Source: Daucus carota subsp. sativus (lineage: Eukaryota; Streptophyta; Magnoliopsida; Apiales; Apiaceae). Taken from it: DNA of 64,000 bases. The first letter of the stretch is position 1. The number at the start of each line of letters is the position of its first letter. The notes under the pieces are model-generated. The model was not told the origin of the DNA and made no database searches. It was given only the letters and a program-made list of their open reading frames with translations. The position numbers and the translations under genes are program-made. The stretch spans positions 24,812,517 to 24,876,516 of the forward strand of contig NC_030387.2 of NCBI RefSeq assembly GCF_001625215.2. Direction: 5' to 3'. Below, piece after piece: positions 24,490 through 36,080 of this stretch.

Positions 24490-27400
24490 CTATAAATCAG
24501 CAAAGATATCGTAGGTTTTGGAGTCTACAACAATAAGCCTCACTGAAGCGACTGCAGCCGCAACAGACAAGCAGCTGAAGAAAACGACATTGAGCCAGTG
24601 CCAGATCTTTGATAGAGAACTTAATTCGTGCTTCTTAGCAACCACGTACATGTGGTTTGCAAGAATGAATGTGAGGGGGAATGTGCTGATTGCCCCTGTG
24701 AGACTAATGAAGTCTCCAATAAAAGGCAGTATAGCTGCCACGAATGTTGTTAGAGCTAGATACGCTCCTCTCACCATAATTCTGAAAGACAAGTTGCGAA
24801 ATGCCAATGCACTTCCTTTAATGCCATACTTGGTGTCCACATACTCATACATTGGACTTGCAAATATCTGCAAACAGATCAGGAAGCTATAAGTATTTTT
24901 AACGAATAAAGATAGTAGAAAACTCCCTTAAGGCAGGTGGAGATTGAGACAGCGGATTTAAAGAAATATTCATGAAGGAGCTACAGGTTTTCACAATTGC
25001 AGGGAAATTTGCTTGTGCAAGAGACTTACATGCAAAGCAATAGCAGTTTGCAGGAAGGCAGCAACATTGGCGACGGTCTTCACCCAATCTGGGCCGCTAA
25101 CACTGTTGAGTAAATAGGCAGATGCATCGGATCCATAGGCCCAATATCCAACAAAAGCAACAGCATATAGAGGCAAAACACCTATTATGAATTGAAAGTA
25201 AAGGCCTTTCATCATGTTCTTGACCACAGGCTCTCTCACAGTGGCCTGTTTCAAAAAGAATTATAACTAACTCGTGAGCATATATATAGCATAGGCATTG
25301 CAATTCTTTTAAAAGGAAGTAAGCTATAAAAAGCGAAATAGAAGATAATTCAACTGCAACTTGTATATCAAATGGCAAAATTCTGAGAGGTAGTAGTTGT
25401 AAAAGTTATAAACACTCAATAACATCTCTCTGTTTCATTTTCATGTCAAAATGCACAACAACTTCTAAATAAATCTTAGGGGAACATATCCCATACAAAA
25501 TGGATTTCGATTTGAACTGTGCCTCTGGGATTTATTATAACAGCCAAACATACTAAACTTGTTTAGGGACTAGGAAAAAAACTGACATATTAGGATCATG
25601 GTTTCCTGGATACCAATGATGCCATTTGAGGATATTCTGCCATATGGAGTTGCGTGATTTTGGATAAAAATAAGATCATTGTTATGCATCTCACTGTAAT
25701 AGATCATTAGATCAAAATAGTATGCAATGCTCCCATGTCATGGATCAATTTGTTTCCCTACCTGAATTTCTGGAAGCATTCCTGTATTGAAAGCAAAAAC
25801 AAGGCTCGACATTCCACCAATAGTAGTAAAAACCTTGCTTATCTTTGTTCCAGGAATGTCGTAATCCCTAGGTGGACTTCTACTTCCTGAAAGAGTTGAC
25901 AAACTATTGAATTGCTAAAACTACATTGACAGCAAGGTGATACAACATTGCATCAGTGATTTTGCTATATATATAATCTTTAGCAGAATATATCTCTTTT
26001 CAAAAGGAAACTACAGATCTTTAGCACCTAAAATATTTATGAGCCAATGATAATCAATTTGTTTCCACGTCAAATCCAGATTCAAGTTATTATGAAGTAA
26101 AATTTCGGCAAAAGCATCAATTTGCCATGGTGAAGTAATTTTATATGTGTAAAAAAGGTTTTAACTAAATGCATACAGCTTAAAAACCCCAACCCCTAAT
26201 GGACTCTATGACGAGCTTACAACAACATATGATCCTTAAAGCTTCTACATGTTAATCATCTATCATAAATAGATGAAATAGATAATTAAGGCAGCTAACA
26301 TTTACACCTACTAATTTCTAGGGACTTTAGTCATGTTTACTGCTGAATGCTGTATGTGACGTTCAGAAAATGATTAATCTGACTAGCCCAACCAACCGAC
26401 TAATGCCAAGTTTCTTTAGAAAGGGCAACAGGGGAGATAAACTAAAAGCACATTAAAAAAACAAAACAGGTGCAATCATGTTTGGTCGTGCTTAAGCATC
26501 TAATTTGTTTGGTCCCTTCAATATAATAAAGAGAGATTGACCGGATAATAACATGACATTGCTGCAAATAGGAGTACATACCATCTCGAGCTGACAGGAC
26601 AATGGCGACAACAATGTAGATAAGGCTAAAGACTGTTGAAATTCCAAGCCAGACCCTCAAAGCTGACAGATGAGGGGTTGCAATTGCAAACAAACCACAT
26701 GTGAATCCAGCAATAACAATGAAGTAGGGGAGTTTCATGGTATGTTCATCTGTATATAGAACATAAATAGCCTGCATATATCAATTGATTTTCGTAAGAA
26801 TTTCTGGAGTTAAGTTATCTAATGCAATAACATAAATAAACACCAATAGAGAAGAAAATTGGACTTTGTAGTAAAAGTTTAAATCTAAAAAAGAAATTAA
26901 AAAAATAACATATTAAAATTCTTGTTACTAGTATTTCTACCTTGTACTTACTTTTAGAGCCTGACCAGCCAAAATGACATATCCAACATTAATCATAAAA
27001 AGATTAACATACTGCAACGCCCATGTAAGAGCATAAGCTCTTTTTCCTGCACGAACGATACTGTCATTCACCTTAAAGAGAAGAAACCTAGCAAGTAAAA
27101 AAAGATATGGTTTGGAGTAACAAATATAAAAGCATACCATATATAAATCCTGCAAGGTCTCTATATCTGATGTGCCTCTTCCCCCCAAATAGATGGAGCC
27201 TGGCAATTAGAGCATTTGCATACAATGATATAGCCGTGGCTAAAATCAGACCAACCACACCTCCTGCCCAACCAAGAGGAACCATCACTGCAGCGGAGTA
27301 TCCTAGTACATATGCACTATTGATGCCGGTGGTCAGAACGAATCCCACTTGTAACCATGAATCTACACAATTTCAAACAAGACAAAATTTTCTCAATAAC

Positions 27401-27920
27401 TAAAGCTTATATACATCATTTCATAGAATATAACATGATCCTAACAATCCCTCCTCACAACATCTGAAGATTTTGAAAAAATTGGTCACTTAACATGATA
27501 TCAGAATTCAGACTCATAGAACATTCGAGTTCCGACTCTGTGCAACTCCCGATATTCTCATAATTAAATATTGACACGGCAAAAGTATTCTCTGAAATAC
27601 GTGTTCCTCCCTCGACTCAAAAACAGGCTTTAGGATGAAATTAACAACATATAATAGCTAAAGATTATATACATCATTTCATATAATATAATGTGATCAT
27701 GATAAGCCCTTCTTCCGACGTCTCGAGATTTTGCAAAAATTGGTCAATTAACATGATATCAGATTTCAGGCTCACGGCTGCAACTAAGATTCATGTATGA
27801 AAGCAAACATGAGAGTAAGAAAAGTGGACCTTGGCTAATCTGATGAGCAGTGTCAGGGATTTCAATGGAAAAATGCTCTTCCGGGTGAACTTCGGCTGGG
27901 CCATCATTAGCTTCTCCCAT
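24490..27920 (-). CDS. ProT: Proline transporter (AAAP family), tandem copy B
   Basis: Seven exons on the minus strand: 27920-27830, 27362-27138, 27046-26952, 26771-26582, 25886-25762, 25245-25030 and 24867-24490. They join in frame to 439 residues. Exons 2-7 have exactly the same lengths as copy A (225, 95, 190, 125, 216 and 378 nt). Only exon 1 differs (91 versus 103 nt), giving the divergent N-terminus [16 protein letters not shown] before the shared [14 protein letters not shown]. It is a proton-coupled proline/compatible-solute importer by family. All donors are GT, including the last intron (GTAAGT). It lies about 4.1 kb upstream of copy A in the same orientation, a tandem duplication. 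No lesion is seen. Confidence 0.93.
27400..27775. repeat. Diverged direct duplication in intron 1 of transporter copy B
   Basis: A segment containing TATATACATCATTTCATA and then AACATGATATCAGA occurs near 27408-27515 and again near 27666-27770, about 256 bp apart and diverged. Both copies lie within intron 1 and have no coding potential. Confidence 0.6.
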
Positions 27921-29837
27921 TGCACACCACCAACACTCAGATCACTACAACAACAACTGAATGCAGATGCAGACTACATAAATATATATAGACGCACACT
28001 TTGCAATTTGCAAGCCGTCAACGGGTGTGCATGGACCGTGGAATATAACAACAAAGGTAGGAAACTGAAAAGTAGGAGCAACATAGAAGAAAAATCGCAA
28101 TACGTAATAAACTAATACAAAGTATTCATTTTAACATATTTAAAGGGTGTGATAATATTTCAAGTAACTAAAATCTGGAGATTTTCTTCGGTCTATACAA
28201 TTTTAGCCAATCAAAATCTGATACCGACTATTCTGAGAAAAATGACCGGCCCCATCATTTGCTCTGAGCGCATGTGGGAACAGCTCAAGGTCAAACTTAT
28301 CAACATATCTCTATCACCATCATTTATACACGCCTACACAATAGTATTATATGTGTCATGGCTACTTGATTACATGTGAAACCAAGAAATGTGGAGCTAA
28401 CAAAGTTTAAATCATCGATGTCGCAATATCGTCAGCAACTTGCCAGGATTATATCAATTCGGCGCCGGTCTTATTTACTACATGTAAGATTTCAAGACTG
28501 CAACTGCGATTAAATATTGATTTTCTCCGACCGCATAGCCGCTTGGTCATCATTAAAACTATTATTTAATATATTTTTTATTATATTTTTATATATAATC
28601 AAAATTTTAGTTTACATATAAGATTATTTATAAATTTATTATATATTCAAAGTATCTAAAATTAGGTGTCAAAAATTTAAACGTTATATAGAAAACAAAA
28701 CGAGTACTATTTTTATAGTTTTCAATTAAACATAATATGATTTTATTTAGAGATATTGTTAAAGAACTAACATAACCTTTTCTTTGCATCCATTAATCAA
28801 ACTATATTAGCAAGTTTAGTCAAAAAATATTTTGCCCATTTCAAAATACTTGTTTATTATTATGATAATCACGTATATTGAAAAATTCGAACACCAGTAT
28901 CAAAATTATATGTATGTTTAAATTTATTACATTGATCATTAGCTTAATGACGAGATTTGAGAGCGGAGCTAGAGCTTGAGCTTAATTAGCTGGATTTGGA
29001 GGCTTGGAGTGAAATAATTTGCAGAAAGAGAAACCTAGGGTTGAACTTTCAGTTGGTTCGGTTCAAAACCACACCAAACCGAAAATTGAATAGTGCATAT
29101 TTTTTAAACCGAACCTGACCGAATTATTATTCAAAACGAACCGAATAAACTGAATTATTTCAGTTCGGTCCGGTATCAATTTAAAAATTTTAAAAACATG
29201 TTATTTTATAAACTGAATAAGAATCAGCGCCGCAGCGGACAAAACTTTTCAGAAGTAAAAACTACTCCGTTTCTCGGTTAAGTATGTGAAGTTATATTTC
29301 ATTTGTACCTACAATGAGTCCGTGAGCTTCGTATATTCTAATTTAGAGGCAAGTAGACTGTATTGAGATTAATTTTGTTACTCGGGGCTCGAAATCCAGC
29401 TACGTCGTCTTTTAAATGAGCTTTGCACAAGTAATGAATGATGTAATTATGTCCGAGACCATAATACATTATTCCAACTGCTTTCTTAAACAGTGGGATT
29501 AGGCTGTTAAAGTTTGATTATTCGTATAGTTAGAGTGAAGTCAATTTCTGTTTGGTTTTATTATATCACTGATTAACTAATCTATGTAATGCCGGTGGTC
29601 GGATAATTTGTCATCGGAATGAGGACATTGCGGAGATGGATCAAACAGAAAAAGCAAGGAGTATTGTGCTGTGTTGCAGGAGCGAAACTAGAGGGCTTGA
29701 TTGTGTTTGTGGATGGATATACTTCGGATGGTCATTGTCCTCTTTGCGGTGGTGTGCGGGAGAGATAGCTTAGCGGTGATGGCTGAGGGTTGCGGCGACG
29801 GCATTCCGATCAGTACGGGATCCGAGTTCAGAAAGGA
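27921..29837. other. Upstream of transporter copy B and AT-rich intergenic DNA
   Basis: The first few hundred bases are the likely promoter of copy B. About 28560-28930 is very AT-rich. About 29045-29190 is a tract of AACCGAA/GGTTCGGT motifs that reads like a transposon end (compare 32440-32600). No supported gene. Confidence 0.45.
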
Positions 29838-30020
29838 AGGCGTTAATTGATGACGTTAATTGTGCCTTGCGGGCGTAAATTGTGCCTTATTGGGTGTAAA
29901 TTGTGCCTCTAATTGGGGATGTTAATTGTGCCTTATTTGAGGGCGTTATTTATGTCTTAATTAAGGGCGTTAATATTTTATTAATTAATTGTGCCTTAAT
30001 TAAGAGTTTAATTGTCTCAA
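29838..30020. repeat. Degenerate minisatellite, about 20-25-bp unit
   Basis: The unit GGGCGTTAATTGTGCCTTAA and variants is repeated about seven times in a row, with variation in the AATT spacer. Short open frames here come from the repeat. Confidence 0.75.
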
Positions 30021-30182
30021 TTATGATTTATCATAATTGTGTGAATTTTTTATCACCACATGCATATACACGTGATTTTGTTAATAATTATTTATTGGAT
30101 ATATTTTTTATTTTTTATTTTTATAATATATATAATCTGTTATATATATCGACTTATATTCTTCTTGTTTCCTCTGTTTTAT

Positions 30183-30594
30183 TTTCAGGACTCTTGGAAG
30201 AAGACGGATTTTATTTTCGGACATTAAAGTCTTATTGTCTAAATTTCCCCGGTCATCTTGCATGTCCGACGGTTAGATAATAAGCTTTCTTGAATGAAAG
30301 AATTATCACGGTGAATTGCCAGTTTATATCTGTGAGATTTATTCTCAATTTCAAAAAAAAAGTATGTGAAGTTACTGTCTTAAGAAATCAAACCCAGGAA
30401 TTATACAGTGTTGTCTTCTGGAAAGAGACATGCACTTGTAAATATTCAGCATTATCAGTACTGTTCAAGAGGCTGATACCAGGTCAAGAGTAGTTAAATG
30501 CATGCGTTAAATTAATATGAAGGAGATCTGATTTACTCTTCAGTCTTTGCCTCTGGATTGAATTTACTCGGTACTGTAAATGCACCCCTACTCT

Positions 30595-30627
<33 letters not shown>

Positions 30628-30815
30628 TTGTCAGGATCTACATACTCGTAGATGAGTTGTATCATAGATACAATAGCCGCATCAGGGATTACTTTCATCC
30701 AATAAAGTTTATCATCTAACCGAAAGATACGCAAAGATATCTCCGGACGTTTAGATAATAAGACTTTAAAGTCTGATAAGAAAACCCGTAAGGTCTCTCT
30801 CCAAGATCCTGAAAA
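30183..30815. repeat. Inverted repeat of an exon-like segment, minus-strand copy ending in poly(A)
   Basis: About 30188-30300 on the plus strand and about 30690-30811 on the minus strand are related. Both begin after TTTTCAG with a GA-TCTTGG-type start, and share TTAAAGTCTTATT, TCTAAA and CGGTTAGAT. The minus-strand copy continues as an open frame (run RIFRLDDKLYWMKVIPDAA) to about 30631, where a run of about 20 A residues begins (T run, 30612-30630). The product is not recognised. It could be a retroposed transcript or part of a transposon. Confidence 0.5.
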
Positions 30816-30842
30816 ACAAAGCAAGCAAAAACAAGCATAAGA

Positions 30843-30892
30843 ATGATAAATTAAAGAAAAAAAAAGAAAAAAAAAAAAAAAAAAAAAAAAAT
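30843..30892. repeat. Poly(A) tract
   Basis: A nearly uninterrupted A run (broken by single G residues) lies upstream of the minus-strand exon-like copy. Confidence 0.9.
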
Positions 30893-31021
30893 GTTGGAGG
30901 AAAATAAACCCAACTATGACATATAAATCCTGATAAAAATAATTATAATAATATAACATCTTATTCAAAAATAAGAATTTTAGAACTAACAAAAATAAGA
31001 TACAATTATGAAAAGTGATCA

Positions 31022-32400
31022 TGTCTAACCAAAGTAAGAACTTTGGTTAGACACGCAATACTAAATAAATCATAATACATACTAATCTTTCTTATGAGAA
31101 CAAAAATACATTAAAAAACTTAAGATTTTTGTTAGGAAAATAAAGAAATCAAAATTAAAACATATTTATATCCCAATCAACGTAAATTTATTATTTAATT
31201 ATCCAATTAGTCAACGAGAGGGTTATAAAAGAAATAATATATTCTAAATTTAATACAATGAATCTAGTCATCAATATGACCTAAAATACCTCTTAAAGGC
31301 ACAATTATGCCATCAATCATGGCCCCCCAAAATGGTACTTTGACTATAAAAGTCACCAAACAAGCCATAAGACTTGACTGCTTAATCAAAATCATTTATG
31401 AACAATAAAGAAAATTAAATGATATGTATAACACATTTGCACAATATAAAACCGTCTAATTAACAACATTTATTTGAAAATATTCAAAATTTGAATCTTA
31501 AGAACTTTATAAAAGGAATCAATTTTCAAAATAGAAAACTAATTGATTATAACATATATCACTCACGAATAATTGACCAACTTTCAACACATTTTGAAAG
31601 AGCATTAAAAACACATTTAAAACATATAAATCACAATAATTTCTTGCCTAAAGTTACACTATGAAAGTAATGCTAATTTATTAGTTTTTCCAAAAAACAT
31701 CACGATATGAAGATCGTAAAAGAAGATCCTTAATAACTTAAAAGTGAAAAAGACCGATATACAAAATTTGTATAATATAAAGTCATGAAAATACATGCAA
31801 ACTAATATATTTTATGGATATATCTTTTGATGATCTAAAGCAATAACCAAAGATAAGAATTTAATGTAAATTATTCGTACAAAGATTATAGAGGCAACAC
31901 GAACAAATAATCATATATCTCACTTTCAAGAAACTTATAAAAATGCACCTTCATACACACTAAATCAAGAAGATATAAATCAAAAGAAACGATCCAAACC
32001 TAATTTAGTAATAAAAAGATTCACAAAAAGTCTCAAAAGGATGGTTTATAAGACAAATAATACATACTAAATAATGAACAAAGATATAAAAAAATATAAG
32101 ATTTGACGGTAAATCAAGACTAAATTCATGATTAAAAAGAGGTTTTAATAATAAGGATATGAATTTCAGAAAGAACATGACAAAGATCGTCTTGATTTCG
32201 AAGTGATTTTTCAATCTTGAAGAGAGAAAAACTTACTTGATACTATATAACTCAACTGAAGATCGTATCAGTGTCTTTTCACTTTGATGTAGCCTGTGCC
32301 AACAACCAAAGCAACAAATACCTTTGTAGCACCAGCATCGAGACTATTGTATATGAGCTCTTCCACCACCCTTGTGAATCGAACACAAAAAACCCATAAC
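31022..32400. other. AT-rich intergenic DNA
   Basis: No coding or RNA features are recognised. The base composition is uniformly AT-rich. Confidence 0.5.
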
Positions 32401-32439
32401 TATAATTTATTTTATATATAACAAAAATTTTGATTTTTC

Positions 32440-32602
32440 GATTTAAACCGAGATATCATATAAAAAATCGAATCAAACCGAAATTAATTACGGTTTAAAC
32501 CGAAAAATCGAATTAATCAAAATAATATAAAAAATAAAACCGAACCGAAATTGTACAGGGCAGTATTACGGTTTTGGTTCGGTTTTGCTCACCCCTAGCT
32601 GA
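32440..32602. mobile_element. hAT-like transposon end with AAACCGAA motifs
   Basis: The right edge reads, on the complementary strand, CTAGGGGTGAGCAAAACCGA, a common terminus of plant hAT elements, and the body is made of AAACCGAA motifs. A loosely matching opposite end (TAGGGTTGAAC) lies at about 29036, but the proposed flanks match only partly, so the element boundaries are uncertain. Confidence 0.35.
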
Positions 32603-33283
32603 AACCCCTCCTTCTTATTACGGACTTAAAACGGATGAAATAAGCCCACACATTTTACTACACACAGGGTGTATGAAAACTGAAAATGGACTTGGCCCAT
32701 TTAAGTCATGTATACTGATGCACCGAACAGGCACATAGCACGCAGCCTTACAGAGAAGGAGAAGTACTTAACGTAGTGGACTCTTTATATTAAGGTTTAC
32801 CATTTGTTTTGTTGACTATGGTCTATGAATAAGAATGTTTCTTCTTCTTTATTTTTCTTTAAAAAATTTGACCACGAATAAGGTGATTGTGTATTTAAGG
32901 CAACAAACCTTTTGTCTCATATTCAACTTTCACGTCATTACTTAAAAAAAAAACACTAAACTTTTCATGTCTCTGAATGGTCGTGCAAGTCAGAAAATAT
33001 TACTCAGCAGCAAAGAATGTAAACCGCAAAATAAAAACCAGTTCATTTGGACATTACTGAACCGATATATTTCATTCCGGTTTTTGATTTGCTCCGGTTT
33101 TAAACCGAACCAATTACATACTCAATCTTATGACACATATTTTGAACAGTTAAAAATTCTAAAATGAAGTTTCCCTCTTTATATGTGTATATTGCGTGTT
33201 GATATATGTTTCCCTCTTTATTTTAACCATGCCCTCCCTATGAGACAATGTCTGGTTATAGTTGTACATATACATTCCTGCAG

Positions 33284-34587
33284 GTTGCTACACTTTTCTG
33301 TGATCATCCTGACTTGCTTGATGGGTTCATAAGATTTTTGCCCGATGCTTCAGCAGTGGCATCAGAACACAAGGCTACACTTGACAGGCAGCATATGCAT
33401 GCATCTGTATGAGGAGCGGACCTCTGCTATGCTGACATTACAGGGACACAAAACGAAGGTCCCAGTAGAGTGGGAAGGAATCTAAAGAGTCCTTCCTAAC
33501 ACAAAATATTTAATAATTATATATATACATATACACACATATATATATATATTTATATTTATATTTATATTTATATGCCTATATAAGATTGTTGGCTCAT
33601 ATATATATATAAATATTGTGATAATTGCTCCATAATAACTCTATAAGGTTTCGTTTTTAAAGTCAAACTTGGACATCTTCCCAGCACCTTGATTGTCAGT
33701 TGATAATATACGTTTTGAAATTTTGCAGAAGTTATTCATCACTACTTACATCAAAAAATTAACTAAGTTACATGCTTTGCTTAATAATATTACAAGCCAG
33801 CATAAAATTATTATTAAAGATAACACATGTTCAATATAGATTTATGCGAGCTTAAACTTAAAATCTCAACCATGTTTATCATATTGCTTTTATTTCATGA
33901 AAAAAACACATGTCTTACTGCAATATCTGATTTGCTCTTATGCCAGGCATCAACAAACAAGAGGTTGCATTTTGTCATAAAGTGAAAGAGAGGTTACAGA
34001 ATCCTGATGATTACGAGGCATTTTTGAAGTGTCTTCATATTTTTAGCAACGAAATAATTACAAGAATGGAATTACAAGGATTGGTATGTATCGAGATTCG
34101 AGCAACCCGTATCTAATTTTTAGTTGTTTTTACCTATAAAATGTTGCATGCAGTAGAGGTATGAAAATTTTCAGAATCAAATTTTGGGTCATTCTGTATG
34201 CTTCTTTCATGTTGACTCCCGTACAACAATGAACACGAGTTGAAAAAATTTCAAGTTGTACAACTTTTACATTTTATGTGTCGAAAAACTTAAACTTTCT
34301 GGTCTTTCTGATGTGGTTTTTCATCAACTAGATATATCAGATGAAGCAAGTATTTCAGCAGTTGCAAAGTTTGTCCAAACCAATTTTGTGAAAACTTGAC
34401 ATTCTGGTAACTTTTAATTTCTGTAGACTGGAGCTTAGTCGAAAACTTTATATGATAGATTATAGGATTGGTTTTGAAATTTTCTATTATATGGAAAAAT
34501 CTTTTACAGGTGAATAATGCAGCAGCTCCGGGAATAGTTATTGCGAAGCCTGAAGAACTAAGATCATTCAAAGATGGAGCTGCCTTT
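33284..34587 (+). pseudogene. SIN3-like co-repressor exon fragments plus one unidentified exon
   Basis: Three exon-like blocks sit next to splice sites. 33284-33412 follows CCTGCAG and reads VATLFCDHPDLLDGFIRFLP, resembling the end of a paired amphipathic helix (PAH) domain of plant SIN3-like proteins, then hits a stop. 33947-34083, between a CAG acceptor and a GTATGT donor, reads FCHKVKERL and [20 protein letters not shown], resembling the start of another PAH. 34510-34587, between TTTACAG and GTAAGT, reads GIVIAKPEELRSFKDGAAF and is unidentified. SIN3 proteins scaffold histone deacetylases. These pieces retain introns but lack most of the gene, so they are a broken genomic fragment, probably carried by the Helitron whose end is at 35659. 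Confidence 0.6.
33517..33577. repeat. (TATATT)n-type microsatellite
   Basis: TA and TTTATA repeats lie between the two SIN3-like fragments. Confidence 0.85.
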
Positions 34588-35628
34588 GTAAGTATATAGC
34601 TTAGCTTTGAATCTAATCTGATAAGCACAAGTACTGTTTTTATAAGGGTCAATGCTCTTGTTGTTAGGAAGTCCTAATATGTTCACAAGTCGTCAGTTAT
34701 CCTAAAATCTCAAGACGTTAGGGGGCGGGGGGAACACCTCAAAGCTATCAATCTGCAAATGTAACACGATAAAGATTAATTTAACTAAAATATCATTAGT
34801 ATGAATAACACCAAATCCAAATAAACTTAAAAGGTCCCGGAAAGTCCATAAAGTTTCATATCAACGCATTACTATGTTGCAGACTTACCCTTATATGTAA
34901 TTGGATTAAGAAATTAAAGCTTGAGCAGCAATTTTACAACTGAATAAAGGCCAAAGCACATACTTTCTTTCCCATAATGCAATTCTGCAGTCGGGAAATT
35001 AAAATTGTCAGTGCATGTGATTAGTAAGTTGGCTTTGGATAGCATGGACTATTTTATCTAGCAAGACCGGAATTTGAAATTGTTTTAGACTCAAAAAAGA
35101 ATACCTAGCCAGATGATTTCTTTCAATGAAGAAGCTACTTGTTTAAAAATCATGGCGTTGAATATTATAGTATAAGAAATAACATTAGAGGATTTCCATT
35201 TCTAAGAATGGAATATATCCTAAGAGTTGCCTCCAATCCAAAGGTGTTTACATGTGCTTCCGGAAGTTGCATTCTTTTGTTGTTTTTTGCTGGTTTAAAT
35301 ATCAAATATGAGATGAGATTTTTCTTCAGCGGTTTATGGTATTGGGTGGGCGTGGGAGATTAATGTTAACACAGTATTGATGTTTATTGGCAGATGTGGC
35401 CTTTTTGTTCAGCAGATGAACAAGTCTGGTGTTGCAGGAGAAGAGAAGTAGGTGTTTTGGCTGGTATTTAATGCAGTTTTTCTCGGAGATGTGGCTGGCT
35501 TGCTGGGTTTGGAAATACAGACAAATTAGTCAATAGTCATTCTCGGTTAAAATTGTATTTTGCTTGTACTTTTTAAATTTGCTTGTAATTTGAATTATAT
35601 TAGCTATAATACAGAGCCTATATAGTAG

Positions 35629-35659
35629 AGCCCGTGTCTTGCACGGGCTTTTACGCTAG
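35629..35659 (+). mobile_element. Helitron 3' terminus
   Basis: A perfect 8-bp stem AGCCCGTG / CACGGGCT (35629-35636, 35642-35649) with a 5-base loop is followed 6 bases later by CTAG (35656-35659) and then a host T. This is the canonical plant Helitron 3' end (hairpin, CTRR, insertion before T). The 5' TC end was not found with confidence, so the element length is unknown. It may extend left over the SIN3-like fragments. Confidence 0.7.
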
Positions 35660-36080
35660 TTATGATTTATAATTTAACATGATTAAGAATTCGTTTAACT
35701 AATTGTGATCTTTCCGGAATATTGTTCAATTTTGGGGCATAACCGGGTCCAATGGTTTGTTCTATCTTGCACGCTTTTTTGACATAACATTCGAATAGGA
35801 GGATTCGAAAGTTACGTGTACTGTGTGCATAATACCTCAACATAAAATAACCAGATCTTTATAAATTAAACAACAAAGATTTGTTTGTTAGGTGAATCTC
35901 TCAAGAGCGTGCAGCCACGATATAAGAGAAGAGTGGCACGACAAAGGCGGCCAATGTTGTTATTATATTCTTCACCAGACTCGATCAAACAAACATTCTT
36001 CGCATTACTACTATGCACTCCACAAAAACTCTACCCCAAGCTCATTTACACTCTACATTCAACCCTCCTATACTACTCAT

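Noticed and set aside
29622-29774. 50-codon frame with a CPLC motif
   Set aside because: Only one CxxC pair and no other support; too short to call.
29036-32602. One 3.5-kb hAT element spanning both AACCGAA tracts
   Set aside because: The ends (TAGGGTTGAAC and the complement of the right end, TAGGGGTGAGC) agree only partly, and the 8-bp flanks match at six positions at best. Kept only as one transposon end at 32440-32602.
32779-32792. Possible Helitron 5' end (TCTTTATATTAAGG)
   Set aside because: Preceded by C rather than the expected A, and unsupported by other copies.
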